Shown here piece by piece: positions 24,866-34,900 of a stretch of DNA of 64,000 nucleotides. The position numbers and the translations under genes were made by a program. The stretch is taken from assembly GCA_963674475.2 (NCBI GenBank), contig CAXXFQ010000019.1, positions 682,001-746,000 on the forward strand, in the 5' to 3' direction. This DNA comes from CAXXFQ01 sp963674475 (GTDB taxonomy: Bacteria > Planctomycetota > Planctomycetia > Pirellulales > Thermoguttaceae). The notes below the pieces were generated by a model, which had not been told where the DNA came from, ran no database searches, and worked only from the letters and a program-made list of their open reading frames with translations. Numbering within the stretch: position 1 is the stretch's first letter; every line of letters begins with the position of its first letter.

Positions 24866-25306
24866 ATGAAGTGGTTTTTCATACTCCTGGCATTGGCCGC
24901 CGGGGCGACCATGCCCATGCAGGCCGGGGTCAATCTCCGGCTGAAGCAGGCCCTGGGCGACCCGATCTTCGCGGCCCTGGTCTCTTTCGGCGTGGGCACC
25001 CTGGCCCTGGCGGTGTACGCCTTTGTGCTGCGCCCGGTTCCCACCGTGTCCATGGCCGCGACCGCGCCGTGGTGGTCCTGGCTGGGCGGGCTGTTCGGGG
25101 CCTTTTTCGTGTCCGTGATCATCATCCTGGCCGCGCAACTGGGGGCCACGGCCTCTATGGCCTGGCTCCTGGCCGGGCAGTTCCTGGCCGCCCTGATCCT
25201 GGACCATTTCGGGCTGATCAGCTTTGCGGTGCGCGACGTGTCCTTGCCGCGCCTGGCGGGCGTGGCCCTGGTCATCCTGGGCGCATTTCTGGTCAACAAA
25301 TATTGA
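24866..25306 (+). CDS. DUF606/YdcZ-type DMT superfamily membrane protein
   Basis: A 146-residue protein with about five transmembrane segments (FFILLALAAGATMPMQAGVN, GLFGAFFVSVIIILAAQLGA, ALVILGAFLVNKY). It matches half-size DMT proteins of the DUF606 family, which work as homo- or heterodimers. The opening MPMQAGVNLRLKQALGDP is the family N-terminal signature. The start is placed at ATG 24866 by that signature, as the ribosome-binding site is weak. The substrate is unknown. A prenyltransferase gene follows after 10 bp. Confidence 0.82.
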   Translation: MKWFFILLALAAGATMPMQAGVNLRLKQALGDPIFAALVSFGVGTLALAVYAFVLRPVPTVSMAATAPWWSWLGGLFGAFFVSVIIILAAQLGATASMAWLLAGQFLAALILDHFGLISFAVRDVSLPRLAGVALVILGAFLVNKY

Positions 25307-25316
25307 CGGGGGATTC

Positions 25317-26180
25317 ATGCCTTTTCTCAAAAACATCGGCGTGATCTGCCGGATGATCAAGATCGAGCACTCGGTGTTCGCGCTGCCGTTCGCCTATGTG
25401 GGCGCGTTCCTGGCCGCGCGCGGCTGGCCCGGCCTGTGGAACATGCTCGTGCTCACGGCGGCCATGGTCGCGGTGCGCTCCTTCGCCATGGCCTTCAACC
25501 GCTACGCGGACCTGGACATCGACCGCGAGAACCCGCGCACCCAGGGCCGCCCCCTGGTCACGGGCGAGCTGTCCACCGGGTTCACCCTGCTCTTCATCCT
25601 GGGCACGGCGGCGGCGTTCGTGGCCTGCTGCGCGCTCATGAACCAGCTCTGCCTGCTGCTCTCGCCCCTGGCCCTGGGATTGAGCGCGTTCTACAGCTTC
25701 TGCAAGCGGTTCACCTACTGGTGCCACTTCGTGCTCGGCATGGTCCTGGGGCTGGCCCCGCTGGCGGGCTGGCTGTGCGTGGACCCCACGTTCTCCCTGC
25801 CTGCGGTCCTCTATTTCTGCGGCGTGACCCTGTGGACGGCCGGGTTCGACCTGCTCTACGCCTGCCAGGACGCGGACTTCGACCGCGAGCGAGACCTGTG
25901 GTCCATGCCCTCCCGCCTCGGCGTTCCGGCGGCCCTGGCCTTTTCCACCCTGAGCCACGTGATCGCGGCGGTCCTGTTCCTGCTGGCGGGCTGGAGCGCC
26001 GGACTGGGCGCGACCTATTTCCTGGTGGCCGGAGCCGTGGGCGTGATCCTCATGGGCGAGCACCTGCTGGTCAGGCCGGACGACATGAGCCGGGTCAACG
26101 TGGCCTTCTTCACCATGAACGGCGTTATCGCAGTGATCCTCTTCCTGGGCGTGGTCGTTGATCTGTGGGGCGCGGCCTGA
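25317..26180 (+). CDS. UbiA-family polyprenyltransferase (menaquinone pathway, MqnP/UbiA-like)
   Basis: A 287-residue membrane enzyme with eight or nine helices and both Asp-rich motifs of UbiA prenyltransferases: NRYADLDIDRENPRTQGRPL at about 59-78 and DLLYACQDADFDRERD at about 180-195. It attaches a polyprenyl chain to an aromatic ring. In bacteria using the futalosine route, as sulfate reducers of this group do, the equivalent enzyme is MqnP. No other menaquinone gene is adjacent, so assignment to that step is by inference. Confidence 0.88.
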   Translation: MPFLKNIGVICRMIKIEHSVFALPFAYVGAFLAARGWPGLWNMLVLTAAMVAVRSFAMAFNRYADLDIDRENPRTQGRPLVTGELSTGFTLLFILGTAAAFVACCALMNQLCLLLSPLALGLSAFYSFCKRFTYWCHFVLGMVLGLAPLAGWLCVDPTFSLPAVLYFCGVTLWTAGFDLLYACQDADFDRERDLWSMPSRLGVPAALAFSTLSHVIAAVLFLLAGWSAGLGATYFLVAGAVGVILMGEHLLVRPDDMSRVNVAFFTMNGVIAVILFLGVVVDLWGAA

Positions 26181-26208
26181 TACCAGGGAGAGTGTCGAGG
26201 AGTGACCC

Positions 26209-27519
26209 ATGGAGCAGAGACTCGTCGCGGCATATGAATTCCTGATCGACTGGCTCAACGCCAACGTGCTCACCTGGAACACGGCCGTCCAGTGGGCGTG
26301 CGTGATCGTCTCCTACGTCCTGACCGCCGTCCTCTGGCGCAGTTTCGAGCGCCGGTTGTTCGACCAGCTGGACCGGAAGAACGTCGGCCAGCTGAGCCGG
26401 TCCATCCTTCGGGCCTTGGTGGACGCGGGCAACGTGGCCGCCTTTGTGGTGGCCATGCAGGTGTGCGCGGCGGTGTTCCAGTCCCTGGACCTGAAGCCGG
26501 GCGTGCTCGACGCGGCCAGCGACCTGGCCGTGGCCTGGATCGTGATCCGGCTGCTGACCTCGATCATGCCCAACCGGGTCCTGGCGCGCGCGGTCATCGC
26601 CCTGGTCTGGACCGTGGCCGCGCTCTCCATCTTCGGGCTGCTGACCCCGATCACCGATTTCCTGAGCAATCTCAGCTTTTCCGTGGGCGACGCCAAGTTC
26701 ACCGCCCTGGGCGTGATCAAGGGGGTGGCCCTGGCCGCCATCTTCCTCCAGGCCGCGTCCCTGACCGCCCAGTTCGTCACCCGGCGCATCGAGTCCGTGC
26801 ACGACCTTTCGCCCTCGCTCCAGGTGCTCCTGGTCAAGACCTTCAAGGTCCTGCTCTACACCGGGGCCGTGCTCTTCGCCATGTCCAGCGTGGGCATCGA
26901 CCTGACCAGCCTGGCGATCTTCTCCAGCGCGCTGGGCGTGGGCATCGGCTTCGGCCTCAAGACCGTGTTCTCCAACTACGTGGCGGGCATCCTGCTGCTC
27001 ATGGACAACTCCATCAAGCCGGGCGACACCATCGAGGTGGGCGGCGTGTTCGGCGTGGTCCGCGACATGCGCGGGCGGTACGCCTCGGTCCTGACCCGCA
27101 GCGGCAAGGAACACCTGATCCCCAACGAACAGCTCATCACCGGCGAGGTGATCAACTGGACCCACACGGACAGCAACATCCGCCTGGATGTCAAGGTGGG
27201 CATCAGTTACGAATCGGACCTGGACAAGGCCCTGGACCTGTTGGAAAAGGCTGCGGATGGCGTACGCCGCGTGCTGGCCAGACCAGCGCCCGCAGCCCGT
27301 CTGTTGGGGTTCGGCGACAGCTCCGTGGACCTGGAACTGCGCTTCTGGATCGCGGACGCCGAGGACGGCGTGACCAACGTGCGCAGCGACGTCCTCGTGC
27401 GGGTGTGGCACATATTCCACGAAAACGGCATCGAATTCCCGTTCCCGCAGCGCGACGTGCTGCTCAAGCCCGATTCCGCCCTGACCGTGAAGATCGACAA
27501 GGAGCCTGACGATGCCTGA
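26209..27519 (+). CDS. MscS-family mechanosensitive channel
   Basis: A 436-residue protein with five or six N-terminal helices followed by the MscS pore helix (SLAIFSSALGVGIGFGLKTV) with its Gly/Ala packing pattern. The beta domain IKPGDTIEVGGVFGVVRDM and the cytoplasmic cage (LDVKVGISYESDLDKALDLL) complete the fold. It releases solutes when membrane tension rises on hypo-osmotic shock. Extra helices relative to the 286-residue E. coli MscS make it a medium-length member. Its end overlaps the GNAT gene by 8 bp. Confidence 0.92.
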   Translation: MEQRLVAAYEFLIDWLNANVLTWNTAVQWACVIVSYVLTAVLWRSFERRLFDQLDRKNVGQLSRSILRALVDAGNVAAFVVAMQVCAAVFQSLDLKPGVLDAASDLAVAWIVIRLLTSIMPNRVLARAVIALVWTVAALSIFGLLTPITDFLSNLSFSVGDAKFTALGVIKGVALAAIFLQAASLTAQFVTRRIESVHDLSPSLQVLLVKTFKVLLYTGAVLFAMSSVGIDLTSLAIFSSALGVGIGFGLKTVFSNYVAGILLLMDNSIKPGDTIEVGGVFGVVRDMRGRYASVLTRSGKEHLIPNEQLITGEVINWTHTDSNIRLDVKVGISYESDLDKALDLLEKAADGVRRVLARPAPAARLLGFGDSSVDLELRFWIADAEDGVTNVRSDVLVRVWHIFHENGIEFPFPQRDVLLKPDSALTVKIDKEPDDA

Positions 27520-28351
27520 GTCTCCCGCCATCCGGGCCATGACCCGCGAGGACGTGGATTTCGCCATGCGCCTGGCGGCCAAGGAGGGGTGGAACCCCGG
27601 CCTGTCCGACGCCGACTGCTTCTACGCCGCCGACCCCGAGGGGTTTTTCGTGTCCGAGCTGAACGGGCGGCCCGTGGGCACCATCTCGGTCGTGCGCTAT
27701 GAGGGCGGCTTCGGGTTCGTGGGGCTGTACATCATGACCCCGGACGCACGCGGCAAGGGGTGGGGCCTGGAACTGTGGAACCACGCCATACGCCACCTGG
27801 ACGGGTGCAACGTGGGGCTGGACGCGGTCACCGAGCAGGAGATGACCTACCTCCGGTCCGGGTTTTCCACGCACTACCGCTCGGCCCGGTACGAGGGCAT
27901 GGGCGGCGGGTCCCGGCCCGAGCCCGTGGTCAGGCTGGAGACCGTGGATTTCGTCAAAGTCGCGGCCTATGACCGCCAGTGCTTTCCCGGCGACCGCCAA
28001 TCCTTTTTGCGCGCCTGGCTGGACGCGCCCGGCGCTCGCGGGTTCGGCGTGGTCAACGACGGCGACCTGGCCGGGTTCGGCGTGATCCGCCCCTGCGCCC
28101 TTGGCTACAAGATCGGCCCGCTGTTCGCGGACGACGCGGAAACCGCCGAGGCCCTGTACCGGGCGCTGACCGCGTCCGTGCCGGGCGAGAAATTCTACCT
28201 GGACGTGATCGAACCCAACGCGGCGGCCGGGGAACTGGTAAAGAAACACGACCTCAAGGAGGTCTTCGCGACCGTGCGCATGTACACGGGCGGCGAACCC
28301 GCCATGGACGTGTCCAAGGTCTTCGGCGTGACCTCCTTCGAGCTGGGCTAG
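27512..28351 (+). CDS. Two-domain GNAT-family N-acetyltransferase
   Basis: A 279-residue protein. Residues 1-140 form a GNAT acetyltransferase with acetyl-CoA pyrophosphate loop MTPDARGKGWGLELW. Residues 145-279 look like the Acetyltransf_18-type second half (VAAYDRQCFPGDRQSFLRAW, GFGVIRPCALGYKIGPLFAD). This fused layout is common for small-molecule acetyltransferases of unknown substrate. It overlaps mscS by 8 bp and precedes a rhodanese-like gene by 9 bp, suggesting one operon of unrelated functions. Confidence 0.87.
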   Translation: MPESPAIRAMTREDVDFAMRLAAKEGWNPGLSDADCFYAADPEGFFVSELNGRPVGTISVVRYEGGFGFVGLYIMTPDARGKGWGLELWNHAIRHLDGCNVGLDAVTEQEMTYLRSGFSTHYRSARYEGMGGGSRPEPVVRLETVDFVKVAAYDRQCFPGDRQSFLRAWLDAPGARGFGVVNDGDLAGFGVIRPCALGYKIGPLFADDAETAEALYRALTASVPGEKFYLDVIEPNAAAGELVKKHDLKEVFATVRMYTGGEPAMDVSKVFGVTSFELG

Positions 28352-28360
28352 GAGGACGCC

Positions 28361-28783
28361 ATGCGCTGGTTGACCGTGCTCGTCGGAATCATCGTCCTGT
28401 TCATCGCCTGGGACGTGACCTGGTGGTGGGGATTCGGGGTGCAGCCCATGAATCCGTGGACGCTCAGGCAGATGGTGGAGGAGCACAACGCCCCGGTGAT
28501 CATCGACGTGCGCACGCCCGCCGAGTTCCACTCCTTCCACATCCAGGGCGCAATCAACGTGCCCTATCCCCCGACCCTGGCCGAGCTGGTCTCGGCCTCG
28601 CCCGATCCCAACGACCCGGTCGTGGTGGTCGGCCTGACCGGCCACCGCTCCCCGCCCGTGGCCCGGCAACTGCGCCAGGGCGGCTACACCGACGTGACCA
28701 ACCTGACCTGGGGCATGGCCGCCTGGAAGCTCTTCGGCGGGCCTGTGCAGGAAGAGCCGAACGCCCGGCCGGAGACCCAATGA
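28361..28783 (+). CDS. Membrane-anchored rhodanese-like protein lacking the catalytic cysteine
   Basis: A 140-residue protein with one N-terminal transmembrane helix (TVLVGIIVLFIAWDVTWWWG) and a single rhodanese fold: VIIDVRTPAEFHSFHIQGAINVP and the active-site loop region VVVVGLTGHRSPPVA. The loop normally begins with Cys (CRxGxRS), but here Gly91 stands at that position, so sulfur transfer is unlikely. Such inactive rhodaneses may bind ligands or sulfur species. GGAGG overlaps the GNAT stop. The gene end overlaps the aminotransferase start in ATGA. Confidence 0.85.
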   Translation: MRWLTVLVGIIVLFIAWDVTWWWGFGVQPMNPWTLRQMVEEHNAPVIIDVRTPAEFHSFHIQGAINVPYPPTLAELVSASPDPNDPVVVVGLTGHRSPPVARQLRQGGYTDVTNLTWGMAAWKLFGGPVQEEPNARPETQ

Positions 28784-29949
28784 AGACCTTTCCCCTGCAC
28801 GGGCACGAGCTGCTCCTGCCGGACATCGTCCGGGCCGAGAACTGTTCCCTTTTCGACGCGTCCGGCAAGCGGTACGCGGACCTGGAGTCCGGGGTGTGGT
28901 GCACCTCCATCGGGCACAACAGCCCGGCCGTGCTCCTGGCCCTGGCCGAGCGCATGACCTCCCTGGGCCACGCGGGCTTCTGCTATTCCTCCCCGGTGGT
29001 GGAGGAGGCGGCGGGCGCGGTGCAGCGGCTCCTGGGCCACCAGGGCGGGCGGTGCGCCTTTCTCTGCTCCGGGTCCGAGGGCGTGGAGTTCGGCGTGCGG
29101 GCCATGCGCACCGGGCTGCCGGGCAAGACCTTCCTGACCATGGCCGACTCCTATTTCGGGGCCTACGGCGATGCCGCCGGGAGCGGCGGCTGGCACCGCT
29201 TCGACTGGTTTTCCTGCCAGTCCTGCGACAGGCGGGACTGCACCCCGGACTGCCCGCGTTGGGACGATATTCCGCTGGACGAGATCGGCGCGTTCCTGCT
29301 GGAGCCGGGCAGCTCCTCGGGTTTCGTGCGCTTCCCGCCCCGGAAGCTGGTCCGGGCCTTTGCCGGGGCCGTGACGGAGCGCGGCGGACTGGTCATGGTC
29401 AACGAGGTCACCACCGGCGTGGGCCGCACCGGCAAGTGGTTCGGGTATCAGCACTACGGCCTCGCGCCGGACGTCGTGGCCCTGGGCAAGGGCATCGGCA
29501 ACGGCTACCCGGTCAGCGTGGCCTCCCTGGACCGGAGGGCGGTGGACCTGCTCGGCGGCAGCGAGGTGGCCTACGGCCAGTCGCACCAGAACGATCCCAT
29601 GGGCGCGGCCGTGGCCCTGGCCGTGATCAACCAGATCGAGGACAACGGGCTGATCGCCAGGGGAGCCGCCCTGTCCGACATTTTGTTCGAAGGGCTCACG
29701 CGCATCGCGTCGGCCTCGCCCCTGGTGCGCGAGGTGCGGGGCAGGGGGCTGATGGCGGTGATCGAGCTGGAGCCGGGGGAGGTCCCCGGCCTGGGCGCGC
29801 GCCTGCACCGCGCCCTCCTGGACCGGGGTTTCGTCACCGGGCTGCGGCCCCATGCCGACGCCCTGCGCCTGGACCCGCCCCTGACCGTGGATGAAACCGA
29901 CCTGCGCCGTTTCCTCGAAACGCTGGAGCGGGTCCTCCGAAATGCGTGA
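28780..29949 (+). CDS. Class III pyridoxal-phosphate aminotransferase
   Basis: A 389-residue fold-type I aminotransferase of class III (acetylornithine/omega-amino acid/glutamate-1-semialdehyde relatives). Recognisable parts are CSGSEGVEFGVRAMR (cofactor phosphate), MVNEVTTGVGRTGKWFG, where Asp is replaced by Asn at the usual DEV, and the PLP-lysine region VVALGKGIGNGYPVSV. A cysteine cluster CQSCDRRDCTPDCPRW (about 146-161) is unusual. The substrate cannot be assigned. It is translationally coupled to the rhodanese-like gene. Confidence 0.87.
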   Translation: MKTFPLHGHELLLPDIVRAENCSLFDASGKRYADLESGVWCTSIGHNSPAVLLALAERMTSLGHAGFCYSSPVVEEAAGAVQRLLGHQGGRCAFLCSGSEGVEFGVRAMRTGLPGKTFLTMADSYFGAYGDAAGSGGWHRFDWFSCQSCDRRDCTPDCPRWDDIPLDEIGAFLLEPGSSSGFVRFPPRKLVRAFAGAVTERGGLVMVNEVTTGVGRTGKWFGYQHYGLAPDVVALGKGIGNGYPVSVASLDRRAVDLLGGSEVAYGQSHQNDPMGAAVALAVINQIEDNGLIARGAALSDILFEGLTRIASASPLVREVRGRGLMAVIELEPGEVPGLGARLHRALLDRGFVTGLRPHADALRLDPPLTVDETDLRRFLETLERVLRNA

Positions 29950-30000
29950 TCCGGCCGCCCGCCATTGACCGCGCCCCGGTCGTGGCTTACCTTTCCCCTC

Positions 30001-31179
30001 ATGACTGCACGTGACGACTCCACCGCCTCCGTGGGCCAGGTCCGCAAGCAGGACTTCACCTTCGGCGAGGACGGCGACGAGCTGACTCTTGATTGCGGGC
30101 GCACCCTGGCCCCCGTGACCCTGGCCTTTGAAACCTGCGGCACGCTCAATGCGGACCGGTCCAACGCCATCCTGGTCTGCCACGCCCTGACCGGGGACTC
30201 GCACGTGGCGGGCTACTACTCCCCGGACGATCCCAAGCCGGGCTGGTGGGACCGTGTGGTCGGGCCGGGCAAGCCCATCGACACGGACAAATATTTCATC
30301 ATCTGCTCCAACGTCATCGGCGGGTGCATGGGGTCCACCGGGCCGCAGTCCAACGATCCGCTCACGGCCAAGCCGTACGGCACCGCCTTCCCGGTGGTCA
30401 CCATCGCGGACATGGTCCGCTGCCAGCGCCGCCTTATCGACCATCTGGGCATCGACACGCTCCTGGCCGTGGTCGGCGGGTCCGTGGGCGGCATGCAGGT
30501 GCTCGACTGGTCCGTGCGCTACCCGAACCGCGTGCGCGCGGCCATCCCCTTGGCCACCACCACCAAGCACTCGGCCCAGGCCATCGCCTTCAACGAGGTC
30601 GCCCGCCAGGCGATCATGGCCGACCCCAAGTGGAACGGCGGCGACTACTACGAGTCCGGACGGCCGGAGCACGGGCTGGCCGTGGCCCGCATGGTCGGCC
30701 ACATCACCTACCTGTCCGACGAGTCCATGCGCCACAAGTTCGACCGCAGGCTCCAGGACCGGTGCGAGCTTTCCTTCGATTTCGAGGCGGACTTCCAGGT
30801 GGAGTCCTACCTGCGCTACCAGGGCAACAAGTTCGTGGAGCGGTTCGACGCCAACTCCTTTCTCTACCTGACCAAGGCCGCCGACTACTTCAACCTGGAG
30901 AACCGGCACGGCAACGGCTCCCTGGTGGCCGCGTTCTCCCGCGCCTCCTGCCGCTACCTGGTGGTCTCGTTCACCTCGGACTGGCTCTACCCCACCTACC
31001 AGTCCCGGGCCATGGTCAAGGCCATGAAGAAGAACGGGCTGGACGTCAGCTTCTGCGAGATCGAGGCCCCCTGGGGGCACGACGCCTTCCTGTTGCCCAA
31101 CGAGCGGCTCTCCACCCTGCTGCGCGGGTTCCTGGACCGCGTCAGCGACGACGTCGCCGGAGGTGCCCATGCGCTTTGA
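30001..31179 (+). CDS. metX: Homoserine O-acetyltransferase
   Basis: A 392-residue alpha/beta-hydrolase-fold MetX: HALTGDSHVAG, GWWDRVVGPGKPIDTDKYF, CMGSTGP, nucleophile elbow VVGGSVGGMQVLDW (Ser), and the acid and base in FTSDWLYP and PWGHDAFL. It makes O-acetylhomoserine for methionine synthesis. ATG 30001 is chosen because the family N-terminus begins there; no strong ribosome-binding site is seen. metW overlaps its last 11 bp. The methionine synthase gene metH lies at 61.5 kb in this window. The transacylase could use succinyl-CoA in some lineages. Confidence 0.93.
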   Translation: MTARDDSTASVGQVRKQDFTFGEDGDELTLDCGRTLAPVTLAFETCGTLNADRSNAILVCHALTGDSHVAGYYSPDDPKPGWWDRVVGPGKPIDTDKYFIICSNVIGGCMGSTGPQSNDPLTAKPYGTAFPVVTIADMVRCQRRLIDHLGIDTLLAVVGGSVGGMQVLDWSVRYPNRVRAAIPLATTTKHSAQAIAFNEVARQAIMADPKWNGGDYYESGRPEHGLAVARMVGHITYLSDESMRHKFDRRLQDRCELSFDFEADFQVESYLRYQGNKFVERFDANSFLYLTKAADYFNLENRHGNGSLVAAFSRASCRYLVVSFTSDWLYPTYQSRAMVKAMKKNGLDVSFCEIEAPWGHDAFLLPNERLSTLLRGFLDRVSDDVAGGAHAL

Positions 31180-31777
31180 TCTGCAGGTCATCGCCTCCTG
31201 GATCGAACCCGGCTCCAAGGTGCTCGACCTCGGCTGCCGCACCGGCTCCCTGCTTACCCACCTGACCGAGCAGAAGGGGATCAAGGGCACGGGCATCGAG
31301 ATCGACGAGGACGCGGTGGGCGAGGCCATCGCCAAGGGGCTGACCGTGATCCACGGCGACGTGTACGAGGAGATCGAGGACTACCCGGACGGCCTGTTCG
31401 ACTACGTCATCCTCTCCCAGACCCTGCAACAGGTGGCGGACCCGGCCATGCTCATCCGCGAGATGCTGCGCGTGGGCCGCCGCTGCGTGGTCTCCTTCCC
31501 GAACTTCACCCACTACAAGAACCGGTTGCAGGTCTTCTTCCTGGGCCAGGCCCCGGTCTCCAGGGAGCTGCCCTACCAGTGGCACAACTCCCCGAACATC
31601 CACGTGGTGCCCATCAAGGACTTCCGCCGCTTCTGCCGGGAACTGAACGTGCCCATCGTGCGCGAGGTCGCCATCTCCACCGACCACCTCGACACCAAGG
31701 GACGCATCATCACCTTCCTGCCCAACCTGCTCGCCACCTTCGGCATCTTCCTGCTCGGCCAGCCCGAAGAGGAATGA
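31169..31777 (+). CDS. metW: Methionine biosynthesis protein MetW
   Basis: A 202-residue methyltransferase-fold protein with SAM motif SKVLDLGCRTGSLLTHL, then YVILSQTLQQVADP and VVSFPNFTHYKNRLQ, the MetW hallmark. MetW associates with MetX and activates it in other bacteria, and the gene pair is conserved. ATG 31169 is chosen because GGAGG lies at 31159-31163. It overlaps metX by 11 bp. A 9-bp GC hairpin follows the stop. Confidence 0.93.
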   Translation: MRFDLQVIASWIEPGSKVLDLGCRTGSLLTHLTEQKGIKGTGIEIDEDAVGEAIAKGLTVIHGDVYEEIEDYPDGLFDYVILSQTLQQVADPAMLIREMLRVGRRCVVSFPNFTHYKNRLQVFFLGQAPVSRELPYQWHNSPNIHVVPIKDFRRFCRELNVPIVREVAISTDHLDTKGRIITFLPNLLATFGIFLLGQPEEE

Positions 31778-31801
31778 CCGCAGGGGGGCGGCCCTCGGGT
31801 T

Positions 31802-31828
31802 CCCCATGCCTCCGGAGAGGGCATGGGG
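31802..31828 (+). terminator. Hairpin downstream of metXW
   Basis: CCCCATGCC (31802-31810) pairs perfectly with GGCATGGGG (31820-31828). The next T-rich stretch (GGGTTTTATTT) lies about 13 bases further on, so termination is plausible but not textbook. Confidence 0.5.
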
Positions 31829-31910
31829 CGAATATTATAAGGGTTTTATTTCGGCGAATGGGATAATAACCTTCACGTGACTATTAATCGTTTCGGTTGG
31901 AACCGCGCCA

Positions 31911-34900
31911 ATGACCAATGATGCCAAAAAGACCAAGGCCGAGCTTATAGAGGAGCTTGCCCGCCTGCGGGAGATGGTCCGCAAGGCCCCGGCCCAGCAC
32001 CTCTTCGACAGCGCCCCGCTTCCCTACCAGTCCCTGGACGAGCAGGGGCGGCTGCTGGAAGTCAACCAGGCCTGGCTCGATATGACGGGTTACCGGGAGG
32101 ACGAGGTCCTCGGCCGTTGGGTCGGCGATTTCATGACTCCGGCAAGCCGGGATTTCATGGTCAGGAATTATCCCGTTTTCCTGGAGCGCGGCGAGGTCCG
32201 GGCGCTGGAATTCACGTACATCAAGCGGGACGGGACCCGGATAGAGGTCAGCCTGGACAGCCGGCTGGAGCATGGTCCCGACGGCCCCCGGACCCACACC
32301 ATCCTGCACGACGTCACGGAAAAGCTTCGGGCCAGGGAGAACCTGGCGGAGAGCGAACGGCGGTTCCGTGGGCTCTTCGAATCCAATGCCGACGGCATCG
32401 TCTACGCGAACACCTCCGGGACCATCCTGAACGTCAATCCGGCCCTGTGCCTCATGCTCGGGTATGGCGAGGACGAGTTGCTGGGCAAGCACGTTCTCGA
32501 CATCATGCCCGAAGAGGAAGGGGATACGGAGCGGGCGTTCTTCCGGCAGCAGGTTCTCAAGGACGGGTGTTGCGCCAAGTTCCAGGAGAAGTTCATCCAT
32601 GCGGACGGCCGTCTTGTGCCGGTTTCGATCCGGGCCTGGGCCAACCTGGACGAGGCGGGCGCTCCCCAGGGAGTGTGGGCGCTCGTCCGGGACCTGAGCG
32701 ACGTCCTGGAGGCCGAGGCCCGGATAGCCAGGTCCAGGGAGCTGTACCGGCTCCTGGCCGAGAACTCCGAAGACGTCATCTGGACCGTGGACAACGACCT
32801 CAACTATACCTACATCAGCCCGGCGGTGCACGATTTGCGGGGGGTGCGGCCCGAGGACCTGATCGGGCAGAACTCCCTGGATTCCATGACCCCGGACTCC
32901 AAGGCCCAGGCCTCGAAGCGGTATTGGAAGATCATCGCCGAGGAGTCCAGGGGAAAAGAGGTCGAGCCGCAGATGTGGGAGGCCGAGCTGCACAGTGCGG
33001 ACGGCTCCACGGTGTGGACGGAAATCCAGCTTCGGATCATGCGCAACCAGGACGGCGAGCGTGTGGGTTTCCTGGGCACCACCCGCAACATCTCGGAGCG
33101 CAAGCAGATGGAGCTTCGGCTCAGGGACAGCGAGCGCTCCCTGCGGGCCATGCTCGAAGCCACGCACGACGCCGTGGGGCTGTTCTCCAGGGAAGGGAAT
33201 ATCCTGGTCATCAACCGCAACATGGCCTCCCTGCTGGGGCCGGGCGCGGCGGCGAGAGGAAAGGACGAGACGTTTGCGGCCTCCCTGCCCAGGGAGGTGG
33301 CGGACAAGTGGATGCAGGCGCTCGGCCGGACCGTGGACACGGGCCGGGCCACTTCCATACAGAACGTGCACAACGGGCGGGTCATCGACACCGTGATCTA
33401 TCCCGTTCCGGACGAGACGGGGCACATCGCCAAGGTCGCCGCCTACGCCAGGGACGTCACCGAGCGCATCCAGGCCGATCAGGCGCTCAAGCAGAGCGAG
33501 GCCCAGTACCGGCGCATCGTGGAGACGGTCAACGAGGGGATCATCGGGCTGGACGCGGACCAGCGGGTGACGTTCGTCAACCAGCGGACGGTGGACTTCC
33601 TGGGCTATTCCGCAGGGGAGATGTTGGGGCGTCCCCTGAGCGACTTCCTGGCTCCAAGCGATCTGGAAGAGCAGGAGATGCAGTTCCGGCGGCGCGTGAA
33701 GGGCGTGCACGACCGGTACGAGCGGCGGTTCCTGCGCAAGGGAGGCGAGACCGTCTGGGGGTTGGTCTCGGCGGCACCGATCATGGGGGAAGACAACGAC
33801 TTCCTCGGCGTCTTCGCCATGATCGCCAACATCACGGAGTTCAAGCAGGCGGAGGAGCGCATCCGGGAGAGCGAGGCGCGCTACCGCAATATTTTCGAAA
33901 ATTCCGTGGAGGGGCTGTACCAGTCCACGCCCGAGGGGCGGTTCGTCAGCGTCAATCCCGCCATGGCCCACATCCTGGGGTACGAGACCCCGGAAGAGGT
34001 CATGGCGACGGTGACGGACATCCCTTCCCAGTTCTATGCCGATCCCGCGGACCGCGAGAAGCTGGAAAGGCTGCTGCGCGAAAAGGGTGCCGTCCATGAA
34101 CTGGAGGTCCTCCTCCGCCGCCGCGACGGCCAGCCGCTCTGGATTTCGGAGAACGCGCGGGAGGTGCGGGACGAGAACGGCCGGGCCGTCATGTTCGAGG
34201 GCAGCGTGGTGGACATCTCCGAACGCAAGCGGACCGAGGAGGCGCTGAGGCTCACCCAGTTCTCCGTGGATTATTCCCCGGTCGCCATCTACTGGACCGA
34301 TAAGGAGGGCCGTCTGGCCTATGCCAATGAAAGCGCCAGCGAGAGCCTCGGGTACACCAGCGAGGAGCTGCTCCAGCTGACCATCCCCGACATCGACGTG
34401 AAAATGACCCCCGAGGGGTGGACCGAGTATTGGCACGAGCGGAGCGCCGGGGGTCTCCGGCGTTTCGAGACCCGGCACCGGCGCAAGGACGGCACCACGA
34501 TCCCCGTGGGCATCACCAGCCATTTCAAGCGCTACGGCGATATGGAATACCTGTTCGCCTATGCCTATGACCTGACCGAGCGCGAGCGGGCCGAAGAGGC
34601 GCTCCGGCGGAGCCAGTCCTTGCTCAACGAGGTGCAGCGGGTCAGCCGGACCGGCGGCTGGGAGGTGGACAAGGTGACCGGGACGGTGCAGTGGACCGAG
34701 GGCCAGTACCGGCTGTTCGGCCGGTCTCCTGCCGAGTTTCCGCCCCCGCAGCTGGAGGAGTTCCTGGAGACCTGCGTGCACCCCGACGACCGGGAGGAGT
34801 TCTCGGAAAAGATGCAGCGCATGGTGCGGGACAAGGTTCCCGTGAAGTTGGAATTCCGCTCGGTGTTGCCGGACGGGAAGGAGATAGTCCTGGTCGGGAT

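Noticed and set aside
31884..34781. 965-codon - strand open frame
   Set aside because: Antisense to the hybrid kinase. It shows no motif, whereas the sense frame has complete PAS, HisKA, HATPase and receiver signatures.
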